Source: Flavobacteriia bacterium (lineage in GTDB: Bacteria; Bacteroidota; Bacteroidia; Flavobacteriales_D; Crocinitomicaceae). Taken from it: DNA of 56,572 bases. The translations under genes and the position numbers were made by a program. The stretch is taken from contig RFQZ01000016.1 in NCBI GenBank assembly GCA_009924735.1, forward strand, positions 1 to 56,572, read 5' to 3'. Of this stretch, positions 7,647-15,596 are shown in pieces. Under the pieces are notes generated by a model. That model worked only from the letters and a program-made list of their open reading frames with translations. It was not told the DNA's origin and did no database searches. Position 1 is the stretch's first letter. Each line of letters begins with the position of its first letter.

Positions 7647-7874
7647 TCAATTGGATTTTCGTCTGAGGTATTTTCCTCGGGTTTTGTAATAATACCTAGA
7701 CCTGTTTTGAGATCTTAAGGCGTCTTTCTTGGTGCTTACTTTCGAACGCACATAACCTTTTCTAAATTTGCCATACCGGGAAATACTTGGTTTAACGTAT
7801 TCGTAGCTGGAACCTCCAGAACCACAATTAACGAGAAAGAAAGACACAAATAGAATGAAGAGAAGGTTTCGCAT
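7647..7874 (-). CDS. Small basic lipoprotein
   Basis: A 75-residue protein with a lipoprotein signal peptide (FFLVNCGSGGSS, lipid-modified Cys at 17). After that it is almost entirely basic and Tyr/Arg/Ser-rich (YYYKTRGKYLRRKSN at the end), with no recognisable domain. It lies one base from the 7247-7645 gene and four bases from the 7879-8244 gene, suggesting co-expression. Its reality as a gene rests on the clean lipobox and the operon spacing. Confidence 0.6.
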   Translation of the reverse strand: MRNLLFILFVSFFLVNCGSGGSSYEYVKPSISRYGKFRKGYVRSKVSTKKDALRSQNRSRYYYKTRGKYLRRKSN

Positions 7875-7878
7875 CCGC

Positions 7879-8244
7879 TTATTTCGCTTGCGGAAGGAAT
7901 GTCATTCCTGCGGCAACGATGTGTCCATCTGCATACATCCAGATATCGAAATCGTTTTTCTCCGCCCCTATTCCATTCACCAAACCAAAACCTGTTGCAG
8001 GCTGAAAAGTTAAGTTTGTAAACAATTTTCTTTTTCCATGCTCATTGGAAAGAACCAATGTTGGTTGGTTGTTCAGTTGCTCAATTTCCAACTGCATTGG
8101 AAAATCTCCTAATTCCTCCGCTCTGAATTTATTCGCTGTTAAAAAAGCCATAACTTCTTTTTCAGAGTTAACATCAATGGAAACTTGTCCAAAAGACTCA
8201 AAGCTTAAAAAGGCTACCAAACAGAATAAAAATAAAGATTTCAT
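7879..8244 (-). CDS. Small secreted protein of unknown function
   Basis: A 121-residue exported protein; the ATG at 8244 is chosen because a signal peptide starts there (MKSLFLFCLVAFLSF, cleavage near FGQ). The mature part (about 100 residues) is mixed alpha/beta with no motif I know. It heads the three-gene set 8244-7247. A good promoter lies upstream, and its expected start of transcription (near 8258) also rules out the longer upstream start at 8298. Confidence 0.65.
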   Translation of the reverse strand: MKSLFLFCLVAFLSFESFGQVSIDVNSEKEVMAFLTANKFRAEELGDFPMQLEIEQLNNQPTLVLSNEHGKRKLFTNLTFQPATGFGLVNGIGAEKNDFDIWMYADGHIVAAGMTFLPQAK

Positions 8245-8262
8245 GTGTGTAAAATTTGAATT

Positions 8263-8293
8263 CAAATCTAAGAAAATTATCTTTAAACGCAAT
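8263..8293 (-). promoter_or_regulatory. Bacteroidota-type promoter for the small secreted-protein operon
   Basis: On the minus strand: ATTG (8293-8290), a 19-nt spacer, then TAGATTTG (8270-8263), matching the TTG/TAnnTTTG pattern. Transcription would begin about 14 bases before the ATG at 8244. Confidence 0.5.
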
Positions 8294-8468
8294 GACAAAA
8301 TCGACTAAAAACGAAATTAAAACCCTCAATAAAGGATTGATTTCTGACTTGAAATTACCATGATTTTTCACCCTACCCTACCTATACTGATCTGCTTATG
8401 CCGATTGTTGTAGCTGACTTCAAACTTTAATTGAAAATTTTCATTATTTTCGCAAACAAAAAAATCAA

Positions 8469-9113
8469 ATGGATAAATTCAATTGGAACTGGGACGCCAT
8501 CAAAGCAAAGTTTAAAGAAAACAAACGATTTCAAATCATTGTATACATCGTTGGAGGCAGTTTGGCTTTGGTTATTGGAATCCTAGGCTACCGACAACTG
8601 ATGTGGATGCCAGCAGATGAAAAAGCAGATGATGGTTGGTGGTCCGCCCTAAACTACATTGAAAAAGATTCAACAGACCAAGCGATTAAGTTATTGGTGC
8701 CTTTTGTAAACAAATATGACGGTCACACCGGAGGTGAAATCGGTCAATTTCTTTTAGGTTCTCAATACATGAAAAAAGGCGAGTTTAGAAAAGCATTGAA
8801 TGAATTGGAGTCTGTTAACTTAAACGATACCTACGTTTCTGTTTTGTCTGTTGGACTGCAAGGCGATTGTCAATCTGAGTTGAAAAAATACGAGTTGGCG
8901 ATGGAGAAATATGAAGATGCTGCTGAAATGGATGAGAACGATTTCACAACACCCATGTTTCTTTTTAAAGCAGGCTTAAATGCTGAAGCAGCTGGTAAAA
9001 TTGAAGAGGCCGTTGGTTTCTACACCAAAATACAAGACGATTACGCAGATTTCGGAAATCAAAAAACCATCGAGAAGTACATCGCTCGCGTTTCTTCTGT
9101 AAAATCTAAATAA
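8469..9113 (+). CDS. TPR-repeat membrane-anchored protein
   Basis: A 214-residue protein with one membrane segment near the N-terminus (about 22-41) followed by tetratricopeptide-type helical repeats, for example LLGSQYMKKGEFRKALNEL and LAMEKYEDAAEMDE. The layout is like YfgM-type proteins, which help with envelope protein folding or quality control, but specific function is unknown. It is the first gene of a set with ribH and glmM; the ribH ATG follows its stop directly. The pairing of this kind of TPR protein with ribH is, to my knowledge, common in Flavobacteriales. Confidence 0.8.
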   Translation: MDKFNWNWDAIKAKFKENKRFQIIVYIVGGSLALVIGILGYRQLMWMPADEKADDGWWSALNYIEKDSTDQAIKLLVPFVNKYDGHTGGEIGQFLLGSQYMKKGEFRKALNELESVNLNDTYVSVLSVGLQGDCQSELKKYELAMEKYEDAAEMDENDFTTPMFLFKAGLNAEAAGKIEEAVGFYTKIQDDYADFGNQKTIEKYIARVSSVKSK

Positions 9114-9602
9114 ATGGCGACTGAAGGCCGTCCATCCTCATCGCTTCTAGATACTGATTTACAAGACAGTGCAACTTTTAACATTGGAATCGTCGTTTCT
9201 GAATGGAATGAAGACATTACAAATGCACTCTTAGAGGGTGCTTTGGTGGTTTTCAAAAATGCAGACGCAAACATCATGCATTTGGCCCATGTGCCAGGCG
9301 CATTTGAACTCCCTGTAACTGCACAAATGTTGTTGACAAAAGACCCGAAATTGGACGGCATCCTTGTCATCGGCAGCGTAATTCAAGGAGAAACCCGTCA
9401 TTTTGACTTTGTTTGTCAAGGCGTAACCCAAGGCATAATGGATGTCATGTTAAAATTTAACAAGCCCATCAGTTTCTGTCTGTTAACCGACCTGAACCTA
9501 CAACAATCCGTGGATCGGTCCGGAGGTAAACATGGAAACAAAGGAACAGAGTGTGCTGTGACCTTGCTTAAAATGATTCACCTACAAAAAGCCATCCAGT
9601 GA
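9114..9602 (+). CDS. ribH: 6,7-dimethyl-8-ribityllumazine synthase
   Basis: Penultimate enzyme of riboflavin synthesis. It condenses 5-amino-6-ribitylaminouracil with 3,4-dihydroxybutanone 4-phosphate in the cytoplasm, normally as a large icosahedral shell. The 162-residue protein shows VPGAFELP, VIGSVIQGETRHFDFVC with the catalytic His, and a C-terminal GNKGTECAVTLLKM. Length fits the family. The gene begins directly after the TPR gene and ends in a GTGA overlap with glmM (stop TGA 9600-9602, start GTG 9599), which indicates translational coupling. No other rib genes are nearby. Confidence 0.95.
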   Translation: MATEGRPSSSLLDTDLQDSATFNIGIVVSEWNEDITNALLEGALVVFKNADANIMHLAHVPGAFELPVTAQMLLTKDPKLDGILVIGSVIQGETRHFDFVCQGVTQGIMDVMLKFNKPISFCLLTDLNLQQSVDRSGGKHGNKGTECAVTLLKMIHLQKAIQ

Positions 9603-10990
9603 CATTAATTAAATCCATTTCCGGCATACGAGGCACCATTGGTGGGCTTCCCGGAGAAAACCTAACACCCTTAGATACGGTACTTTTTGCCTCTGCCTAC
9701 GGAAGTTGGGTAAAGACACAATTCCCAGAAGAGAAAGTCACCATTGTAATCGGAAGGGACGCAAGGATTTCAGGGGAAATGATTTCAAATTTGGTATGTC
9801 AAACGCTGTTAGGCTTGGGCATAGATGTAATTGACCTTGGGCTTTCCACTACCCCAACCGTAGAAATTGCTGTGCCTTTTGAAAAAGCGCAAGGAGGAAT
9901 CATTCTTACCGCTTCCCACAATCCAAAAGAATGGAACGCACTGAAATTATTGAACCACAAAGGGGAATTTATTTCTGGAGAATTTGGTGCCCAAGTATTG
10001 GCAATCGCCGCAGCCAATCAATTCTCTTATGTCGACGTAGATCATTTAGGAAAACTTACAAAAACCGACGTGTATTTACACAAACACATTGCATCCATCC
10101 TCACCCTGCCACTGGTTGATGTCGAAGCAATTAAAAAAGCCAATTTCAGCATCGTTGTGGACGCTGTGAATTCAACCGGAGGTATCTTTGTACCCGCTTT
10201 GCTTCGGGCCTTGGGTGTTCAACAAATCGTTGAAATGTATTGCGAACCCACAGGTCATTTTCCACACAACCCAGAACCCCTTCCGGAACACCTGGGCGAT
10301 CTTTCCAATGCCATCCTCAACCATAAGGCGGATCTTGGGATAACCGTAGACCCAGACGTAGATCGCTTGGCGTTTGTCTGTGAAGATGGTAGTATGTTTG
10401 GCGAAGAATATACCTTGGTCGCTGTGGCCGATTATGTTCTTTCCATAAATCCTGGTCCAACAGTTTCCAACCTCTCATCTACCCGTGCACTCAGGGACAT
10501 CACAGAAGAAAAATACAACCAACGATACGAAGCCGCAGCCGTAGGTGAAGTAAATGTCGTTGAAAAAATGAAATCCATTGGCGCCGTAATCGGAGGTGAA
10601 GGAAATGGAGGAATTATCTATCCGGAATCCCATTATGGACGAGATGCCTTGGTAGGAATCGCTTTGTTCTTGAGCCATCTCGCTAAAAAAGGCGGGACGG
10701 TAAGTGAATTGAGAGACAGCTATCCTAGATACACGATTTCCAAAAACAAGATTACCCTAACGCCGTTTATCGATGCAGATTTCATCTTGAAAACGATGGA
10801 AGAACGCTACCAAAGCGCTGAAATTGACACAACGGATGGATTGAAGATCTACATCGAAAAGGAATGGGTGCACCTCCGAAAAAGCAATACAGAACCCATC
10901 ATTCGGATTTATTCTGAAAGCCAAGATGCCGCTTCAGCCAATCGATTCGCAGAAAAAATAATCGCTGAAATTCAGGGACTTATAAACTAA
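9599..10990 (+). CDS. glmM: Phosphoglucosamine mutase / phosphohexomutase
   Basis: Alpha-D-phosphohexomutase family enzyme, most likely GlmM, which turns glucosamine-6-phosphate into glucosamine-1-phosphate for UDP-GlcNAc and cell wall synthesis. The 463-residue protein has SISGIRGTIGG at the N-terminus, the phosphoserine loop LTASHNPKEW with Ser106, the metal site DPDVDRLAF, the sugar loop GEGNGG and the phosphate loop RKSNTEPIIRIY. Start is GTG, overlapping the ribH stop by four bases. A phosphomannomutase or phosphoglucomutase activity cannot be excluded from motifs alone, but Bacteroidota GlmM proteins look like this. Confidence 0.88.
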   Translation: MTLIKSISGIRGTIGGLPGENLTPLDTVLFASAYGSWVKTQFPEEKVTIVIGRDARISGEMISNLVCQTLLGLGIDVIDLGLSTTPTVEIAVPFEKAQGGIILTASHNPKEWNALKLLNHKGEFISGEFGAQVLAIAAANQFSYVDVDHLGKLTKTDVYLHKHIASILTLPLVDVEAIKKANFSIVVDAVNSTGGIFVPALLRALGVQQIVEMYCEPTGHFPHNPEPLPEHLGDLSNAILNHKADLGITVDPDVDRLAFVCEDGSMFGEEYTLVAVADYVLSINPGPTVSNLSSTRALRDITEEKYNQRYEAAAVGEVNVVEKMKSIGAVIGGEGNGGIIYPESHYGRDALVGIALFLSHLAKKGGTVSELRDSYPRYTISKNKITLTPFIDADFILKTMEERYQSAEIDTTDGLKIYIEKEWVHLRKSNTEPIIRIYSESQDAASANRFAEKIIAEIQGLIN

Positions 10991-11049
10991 TTTGGTTTTT
11001 TTCTGAACCGAATAAGCATCGGAATGTACAAGACGCCAAACCAAAAATC

Positions 11050-12726
11050 ATGAAAAAAATATGGCTATTCGCTTGTTTGACATTAACAAGCACCCTATTA
11101 TGGGCAAATGACAAAGACCTTATTAAATCAACCCTTTCGGAAGTAACTGTTTTTTCCCAAGGCGCGCAGATGCATCACAAGGCAAATTACACCCTTAAAC
11201 CTGGAATCACTGAACTGAGCATCGAAGGAATCAGTTCCTACATTGACCCAAAATCACTTCAGTTAAAAGCCACAGGGAATGTAATCATCATCGATACCAA
11301 ATACACCCTTTTTTACCCACAACCAGAACCCAAAGCAGTTGAAGGCATTCCTTTAAAAATTAAAAAGGAAATGTCCCAAATTTCAGATTCAATAGAAACA
11401 TTGCTTTTCGATTTGAATGAAATTCAAGATGAAATTAATGTCTTGAAGGCAGCGCAAAACATCATTTCAAACAACGGTGCGGTTAAAGGACAAGGAAAAG
11501 TGAACGATTCCATTAATTTATTAAAGTCAACCGTTGAATATTATTCAAACAAAATGAATGAAATCAATAAAAAAATGTTGGCCTTGGAGAAACGAAAAAA
11601 AGAAAAAGGGAAAACCAAGGACAGATTGCAACAGCGTTACAATGATTTAAGCAATTACCAAAACCAAACCGATAAACCGCAAAACAACAACGCATCAATC
11701 CCAAGAATTGTTGTAACCCTTTCATCGTCAGAGGCCGTGACAGGTAAGATTTCATTCAGCTACGTTATAGCCAATGCTGGATGGACACCGATTTACGACA
11801 TTCGCAGTGAGTCCACCACAGGTAAAATCTCTCTTACCTACAAAGCACAGGTCCACCAAACTTCTGGGATGGATTGGGACAATGTCAAGTTAAACATCTC
11901 TACCAACAATCCTTACGCAAACAAAACGAAACCAACCCTAAATCCTTGGTATGTTGATTACTACAATAATTATGAAATGCTAAGAGAGGACATAAACATC
12001 AAAACAATCAATGCCATTCCACAATCCGCATTTAACCAAGGTTATTTTCTTAACAAAAAAGACAACAGCGACGATGATAAAGCAATGACTGCAGATCAGT
12101 TCACAACCGTAGTTCACCAACTCATTTCTGCCGAGTTTAAAATCGACCTTCCCTACTCCATTAAATCCAACAACGAACAACACCTCGTACTTGTAAAAAC
12201 CACTGAACTGAACACTACATTCAAATACTTCGCAGTGCCTAAGGTAGACCCAGGGGTTTACTTGGTCGCGCAAATGACTAAATTGGATGAACTTCAGTTG
12301 GTACCTGCAAATGCAAACATCTTCTTTGACGGTTCTTACATTGGTGAAACCTACATCGACCCTACGTCCATGGACGACACCTTAAACCTTTCCCTTGGAA
12401 AAGACCCGAACATCAATGTAAAAAGAACCTTGCTCAAAAAGGATTGTAAAGACCGAATCATTCAAGACAAAAGGGAACGAACCTTCTCTTATCAGATTGA
12501 TGTGATCAACAACAAGTCCTCTAACATAGAATTGATAATCCAAGACCAAGTTCCGATGACCACCAATGGAGACATCACCATAGAAGTCCTTGACAAAGGA
12601 GGTGCAAATGAACTTCCGGGCACAGGTGTGTTGGAATGGAAGATGAACCTAAAACCAAAAGACACCAAAAAAATCACATTTGGCTACCGCATTAAGCATC
12701 CAAAGGACCAACAAATTAATCTTTAA
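11050..12726 (+). CDS. MuiA-like secreted protein (DUF4139)
   Basis: A 558-residue exported protein resembling the mucoidy inhibitor MuiA family (DUF4140 then DUF4139). A signal peptide covers about 1-19. The N-terminal beta domain begins at STLSEVTVFSQGAQM. A Lys/Glu-rich coiled coil follows (about 108-205), then the DUF4139 beta domain with SYVIANAGWTPIYDIR and GMDWDNVKLNISTNNP. Function is unknown; the family is widespread in Bacteroidota and named for an E. coli-type effect on capsule production. It is a single-gene unit ended by a strong hairpin at 12731. Confidence 0.82.
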   Translation: MKKIWLFACLTLTSTLLWANDKDLIKSTLSEVTVFSQGAQMHHKANYTLKPGITELSIEGISSYIDPKSLQLKATGNVIIIDTKYTLFYPQPEPKAVEGIPLKIKKEMSQISDSIETLLFDLNEIQDEINVLKAAQNIISNNGAVKGQGKVNDSINLLKSTVEYYSNKMNEINKKMLALEKRKKEKGKTKDRLQQRYNDLSNYQNQTDKPQNNNASIPRIVVTLSSSEAVTGKISFSYVIANAGWTPIYDIRSESTTGKISLTYKAQVHQTSGMDWDNVKLNISTNNPYANKTKPTLNPWYVDYYNNYEMLREDINIKTINAIPQSAFNQGYFLNKKDNSDDDKAMTADQFTTVVHQLISAEFKIDLPYSIKSNNEQHLVLVKTTELNTTFKYFAVPKVDPGVYLVAQMTKLDELQLVPANANIFFDGSYIGETYIDPTSMDDTLNLSLGKDPNINVKRTLLKKDCKDRIIQDKRERTFSYQIDVINNKSSNIELIIQDQVPMTTNGDITIEVLDKGGANELPGTGVLEWKMNLKPKDTKKITFGYRIKHPKDQQINL

Positions 12727-12730
12727 CTTC

Positions 12731-12757
12731 AAAAGGCTACCCATTCGGTAGCCTTTT
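12731..12757 (+). terminator. Terminator after the MuiA-like gene
   Basis: AAAAGGCTACC pairs perfectly with GGTAGCCTTTT around a five-base loop (CATTC). The A and T runs on either side would let it work in both directions, but only the plus-strand gene needs it. Confidence 0.88.
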
Positions 12758-12809
12758 ATGTTTATCTTTGTTTTGAACCTTAAGCCGTATCTTTTGGTTC
12801 GACAAAACC

Positions 12810-14030
12810 ATGAAACAGTTCGAAATACCCGCGTTTTACCGCTCCCCAATCATTCAGCAAGTAAAAGCGAAACGAAGGTTAGAAGACCCAAGGAAAAAAG
12901 ATTTTACCCCAACCGAAATTTCATTTAACAATGTAGTCATTGTAATTCCAAGGCATTTTGGATTCTGCTACGGCGTTGAAAATGCCATTGAGAAAAGCTA
13001 CCGGGCATTGGAAGAAAATCCAGGAAAAAACATCTTTCTTCTCAGTCAAATGATTCATAACCCCGAGGTGAACGCTGATTTAGAAGCGAATGGCATACGT
13101 TTCATGCAGGACACCGATGGCACACAACTCATTCCTTTTGATTCCTTAACATCGGAGGACATCGTTTTGATCCCCGCTTTTGGTACCACTTTGGAAATTG
13201 AATCCATATTGAAGAACAAAGGAATCGACATTGTTACCTACAATACGACGTGTCCATTTGTTGAAAAAGTATGGAATCGTTCTCAAAAACTTGGGGAATT
13301 GGACCATACCATCATCATTCATGGCAAACACGACCACGAAGAAACCCGTGCTACGTTTTCACATAGCCAATCGAATGCGCCTTCATTGGTTATCAAAAAC
13401 ATGAACGAAGCCATTCTCCTGGGTAAAATCATTTCTGGAGATGTTCAGATGGAAAAATTTTACGCAAGTTTCGAAGGAAAATTTTCTAAGGGTTTTGACC
13501 CTGAAATTCACTTGACCAAAATAGGAATCGTAAACCAAACCACTATGTTGGCCACAGAGACTCAATCCATTACGGATTACCTTCGCCAAATCATGGTTGA
13601 AAAGTTTGGGGAAGAAAACATTAAAAACCACATTGCCGATACGCGTGACACCCTTTGTTATGCGACCAACGATAACCAATCGAGCACCTACGCGCTCATG
13701 GAAAGCAATTTAGATTTATCCATTGTCGTCGGAGGGTTTAACAGCTCAAATACAACACACCTAGTAGAAATACTAGAAAATTCATCTCCTACGTATTTCA
13801 TCAATGGTGAACAACACATCATTAACACAACCGAAATTCATTCTTTTAACATTCATCAAAAAATCTTGGAACAGCACCACGATTTCCTGCCCAACCATCG
13901 TCCCCTACGCATTGGAATTACCTCTGGAGCTTCATGTCCGGACGCGATTGTTGACAAAGTGCTGATGAAATTGTTGAACTTATTAGATGAAGTACCCAAC
14001 CTAGAAGAAGCATTGAAACATTTAACATGA
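12810..14030 (+). CDS. ispH: 4-hydroxy-3-methylbut-2-enyl diphosphate reductase
   Basis: Last enzyme of the MEP isoprenoid pathway, a cytoplasmic [4Fe-4S] enzyme that makes IPP and DMAPP. The 406-residue protein is the long form found in Bacteroidota, cyanobacteria and plants. The three cluster cysteines are visible in HFGFCYGVENAI (Cys53), TTCPFVEKVW and TSGASCPDAIVD. HGKHDHEETRAT carries substrate-binding His and Glu. Its TGA overlaps the next gene's ATG (ATGA, 14027-14030). A TATCTTTG box at 12763-12770 could be its -7 element, but I see no matching -33. Confidence 0.95.
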   Translation: MKQFEIPAFYRSPIIQQVKAKRRLEDPRKKDFTPTEISFNNVVIVIPRHFGFCYGVENAIEKSYRALEENPGKNIFLLSQMIHNPEVNADLEANGIRFMQDTDGTQLIPFDSLTSEDIVLIPAFGTTLEIESILKNKGIDIVTYNTTCPFVEKVWNRSQKLGELDHTIIIHGKHDHEETRATFSHSQSNAPSLVIKNMNEAILLGKIISGDVQMEKFYASFEGKFSKGFDPEIHLTKIGIVNQTTMLATETQSITDYLRQIMVEKFGEENIKNHIADTRDTLCYATNDNQSSTYALMESNLDLSIVVGGFNSSNTTHLVEILENSSPTYFINGEQHIINTTEIHSFNIHQKILEQHHDFLPNHRPLRIGITSGASCPDAIVDKVLMKLLNLLDEVPNLEEALKHLT

Positions 14031-14572
14031 AAATATACACGAAAAAAGGAGACAACGGATCCACGGGATTGATTGGAGGAACCAGGGTTCAAAAATCTGA
14101 CATACGCATTGATGCCTATGGCACCGTGGATGAACTCAACTCTTTTCTCGGGCTGGTGAAAGATTCTTTTGATGTACCATTCTACCAAAATCAAATTCTC
14201 GAAATTCAAAACGATCTGTTTGTCATCGGATCTAAATTGGCAACTTCACCCGAAGGTACCAAAATGGAATTGCCAAAAATCGACGCAACAGACGTCTCCA
14301 AATTAGAGGATTGGATGGATCAAATGGATTCCGAATTACCCCCTCTCACCCATTTTCTATTACCTGGTGGACATGTAACCAATTCTTATTGCCACGTTGC
14401 TCGTTGCGTTTGTAGAAGGGCTGAGAGAAAAGTGGTAGCACTTGATGAAATGACGGAGAATCACCTGGAGGTTCAATACTTAAATCGTTTAAGTGATTAT
14501 CTTTTTATGCTTTCAAGAATCATTTCAAAAACAATGAAAATTGAGGAAGTTAAATGGATTCCTAAGAAATAA
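14027..14572 (+). CDS. PduO-type ATP:cob(I)alamin adenosyltransferase
   Basis: Transfers the adenosyl group of ATP to cob(I)alamin to make coenzyme B12. The 181-residue cytoplasmic protein starts with the family signature MKIYTKKGDNGSTGLIGG (ATP-binding loop), continues with RIDAYGTVDELNSFLG, and has CHVARCVCRRAERKV with the Arg that contacts ATP, followed by LNRLSDYLFMLSR. It overlaps ispH by four bases, so it is co-translated with it. No other cobalamin genes are visible, which fits a role in salvage. Confidence 0.93.
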   Translation: MKIYTKKGDNGSTGLIGGTRVQKSDIRIDAYGTVDELNSFLGLVKDSFDVPFYQNQILEIQNDLFVIGSKLATSPEGTKMELPKIDATDVSKLEDWMDQMDSELPPLTHFLLPGGHVTNSYCHVARCVCRRAERKVVALDEMTENHLEVQYLNRLSDYLFMLSRIISKTMKIEEVKWIPKK

Positions 14573-14613
14573 ACCAGAAAAATTAAATTAACTTGGCATT
14601 TCAGTAAAATATA

Positions 14614-14644
14614 TTTGTACGATACAAAATAAAAACTACTTTTG
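14614..14644 (+). promoter_or_regulatory. Consensus Bacteroidota promoter for the DUF2795 gene
   Basis: TTTG (14614-14617), exactly 19 bases, then TACTTTTG (14637-14644): a full match to the Bacteroidota consensus. Transcription should start near 14650, about 25 bases before the ATG at 14675. It is one of the best promoters in the window, suggesting high expression. Confidence 0.75.
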
Positions 14645-14674
14645 CCGAAATTGTATTTTCGTAAATTATAAATT

Positions 14675-14896
14675 ATGTATTGGACCTTAGAATTAGCTTC
14701 GTATTTGGAGGACGCCCCTTGGCCAGCATCAAAAGATGAGTTGATTGATTTCGCAATACGAACAGGTGCCCCACTTGAAGTCGTTGAAAACCTACAAGAC
14801 TTGGAAGATGAAGGCGATGTTTACGAAAACATCGAAGAGATTTGGCCTGACTATCCTTCGAGAGAAGACTTCTTGTTCAATGAGGATGAATATTAG
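14675..14896 (+). CDS. Small acidic DUF2795-type protein
   Basis: A 73-residue, strongly acidic protein that begins MYWTLELASYLEDAPWPASK and ends in a Glu/Asp-rich tail (REDFLFNEDEY). I recognise it as the DUF2795-type small protein conserved in Bacteroidota; its fold is probably helical and its function is unknown. It stands alone behind a consensus promoter, which supports it being a real and well-expressed gene. A weak hairpin (CTCGC/GCGAG) just after the stop could help terminate it. Confidence 0.82.
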   Translation: MYWTLELASYLEDAPWPASKDELIDFAIRTGAPLEVVENLQDLEDEGDVYENIEEIWPDYPSREDFLFNEDEY

Positions 14897-14953
14897 GCAC
14901 TCGCTTAATCGCGAGGGCTTTAAATCAGTCTTTATTTCTTAAAAACATCTTTC

Positions 14954-15412
14954 TTAATTGCTGTACAAAGCCCCGGTAGAACTTCCATGACATGAATTGC
15001 AAGCGCCTGTTGTAAGTGAACTTCCCATAAATTGGGTTCCGGTTGCATTTTTAATCGCTGGATAAAGGCCATTCATCCCCATGATTTTTGTGGTGTAAAA
15101 ATTTCCTTTTGCATCCAATGGAATGATATACACAAGTGAACCTGTACCGTTAGGTCCCGAGTAAAACTCAATTTGACCACTGGTTTCGGGTGCTGTTAAT
15201 GCTGCGTTTTGCACAGAACCTGCTGCGTTGAAACAACCCTCTCCTTCACCACCTGCCTTATGGCATTGCATGCAATTAAGGCCAAAATTATGACTTTCGC
15301 TTCCATTGCTTTCGCTGACATTATAGACATTGCAAACGCCTTCTTTTTCACAAGACAAAAAGAACATACAAGCCACGAATGGAATCCACAAAAACCGTAT
15401 TTTACCTTTCAT
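14954..15412 (-). CDS. Lipoprotein with two c-type heme-binding motifs
   Basis: A 152-residue protein with a lipoprotein signal peptide (MFFLSCEKEG) and two CxxCH motifs, CMQCH and CNSCH, which normally attach c-type hemes; between them is a beta-rich stretch. Only Cys, His and general layout are recognisable. It may be a small periplasmic or outer-surface electron carrier, or a cytochrome-like protein of unknown role. ATG 15412 is chosen because the signal peptide starts there and a promoter lies just upstream. No cytochrome maturation or oxidase genes are adjacent. Confidence 0.75.
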   Translation of the reverse strand: MKGKIRFLWIPFVACMFFLSCEKEGVCNVYNVSESNGSESHNFGLNCMQCHKAGGEGEGCFNAAGSVQNAALTAPETSGQIEFYSGPNGTGSLVYIIPLDAKGNFYTTKIMGMNGLYPAIKNATGTQFMGSSLTTGACNSCHGSSTGALYSN

Positions 15413-15444
15413 TTTCTTTGGTGATATTAAATCTGTAAACCGGA

Positions 15445-15473
15445 CAAAATTAAGACTTGGAGATAAATCCAAA
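15445..15473 (-). promoter_or_regulatory. Bacteroidota-type promoter for the heme-motif lipoprotein
   Basis: On the minus strand: TTTG (15473-15470), a 17-nt spacer, then TAATTTTG (15452-15445). The predicted start of transcription near 15440 lies inside the longer open frame, supporting the ATG at 15412. Confidence 0.55.
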
Positions 15474-15596
15474 TGGTAATTTCTCCTGTAAGTCTTACAG
15501 CGTAAAGATACCCTTTTTTTTCAAGTGTTTTTTTGTGGTTCTATAGTGTCTTCCAATATTCTTCCGTAAATTAGACCGTGATTTAATTTACTACCA

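Noticed and set aside
14897..14953. Terminator after the DUF2795 gene
   Set aside because: CTCGC/GCGAG is only five pairs and the T run is short; mentioned in the gene entry but not listed separately.
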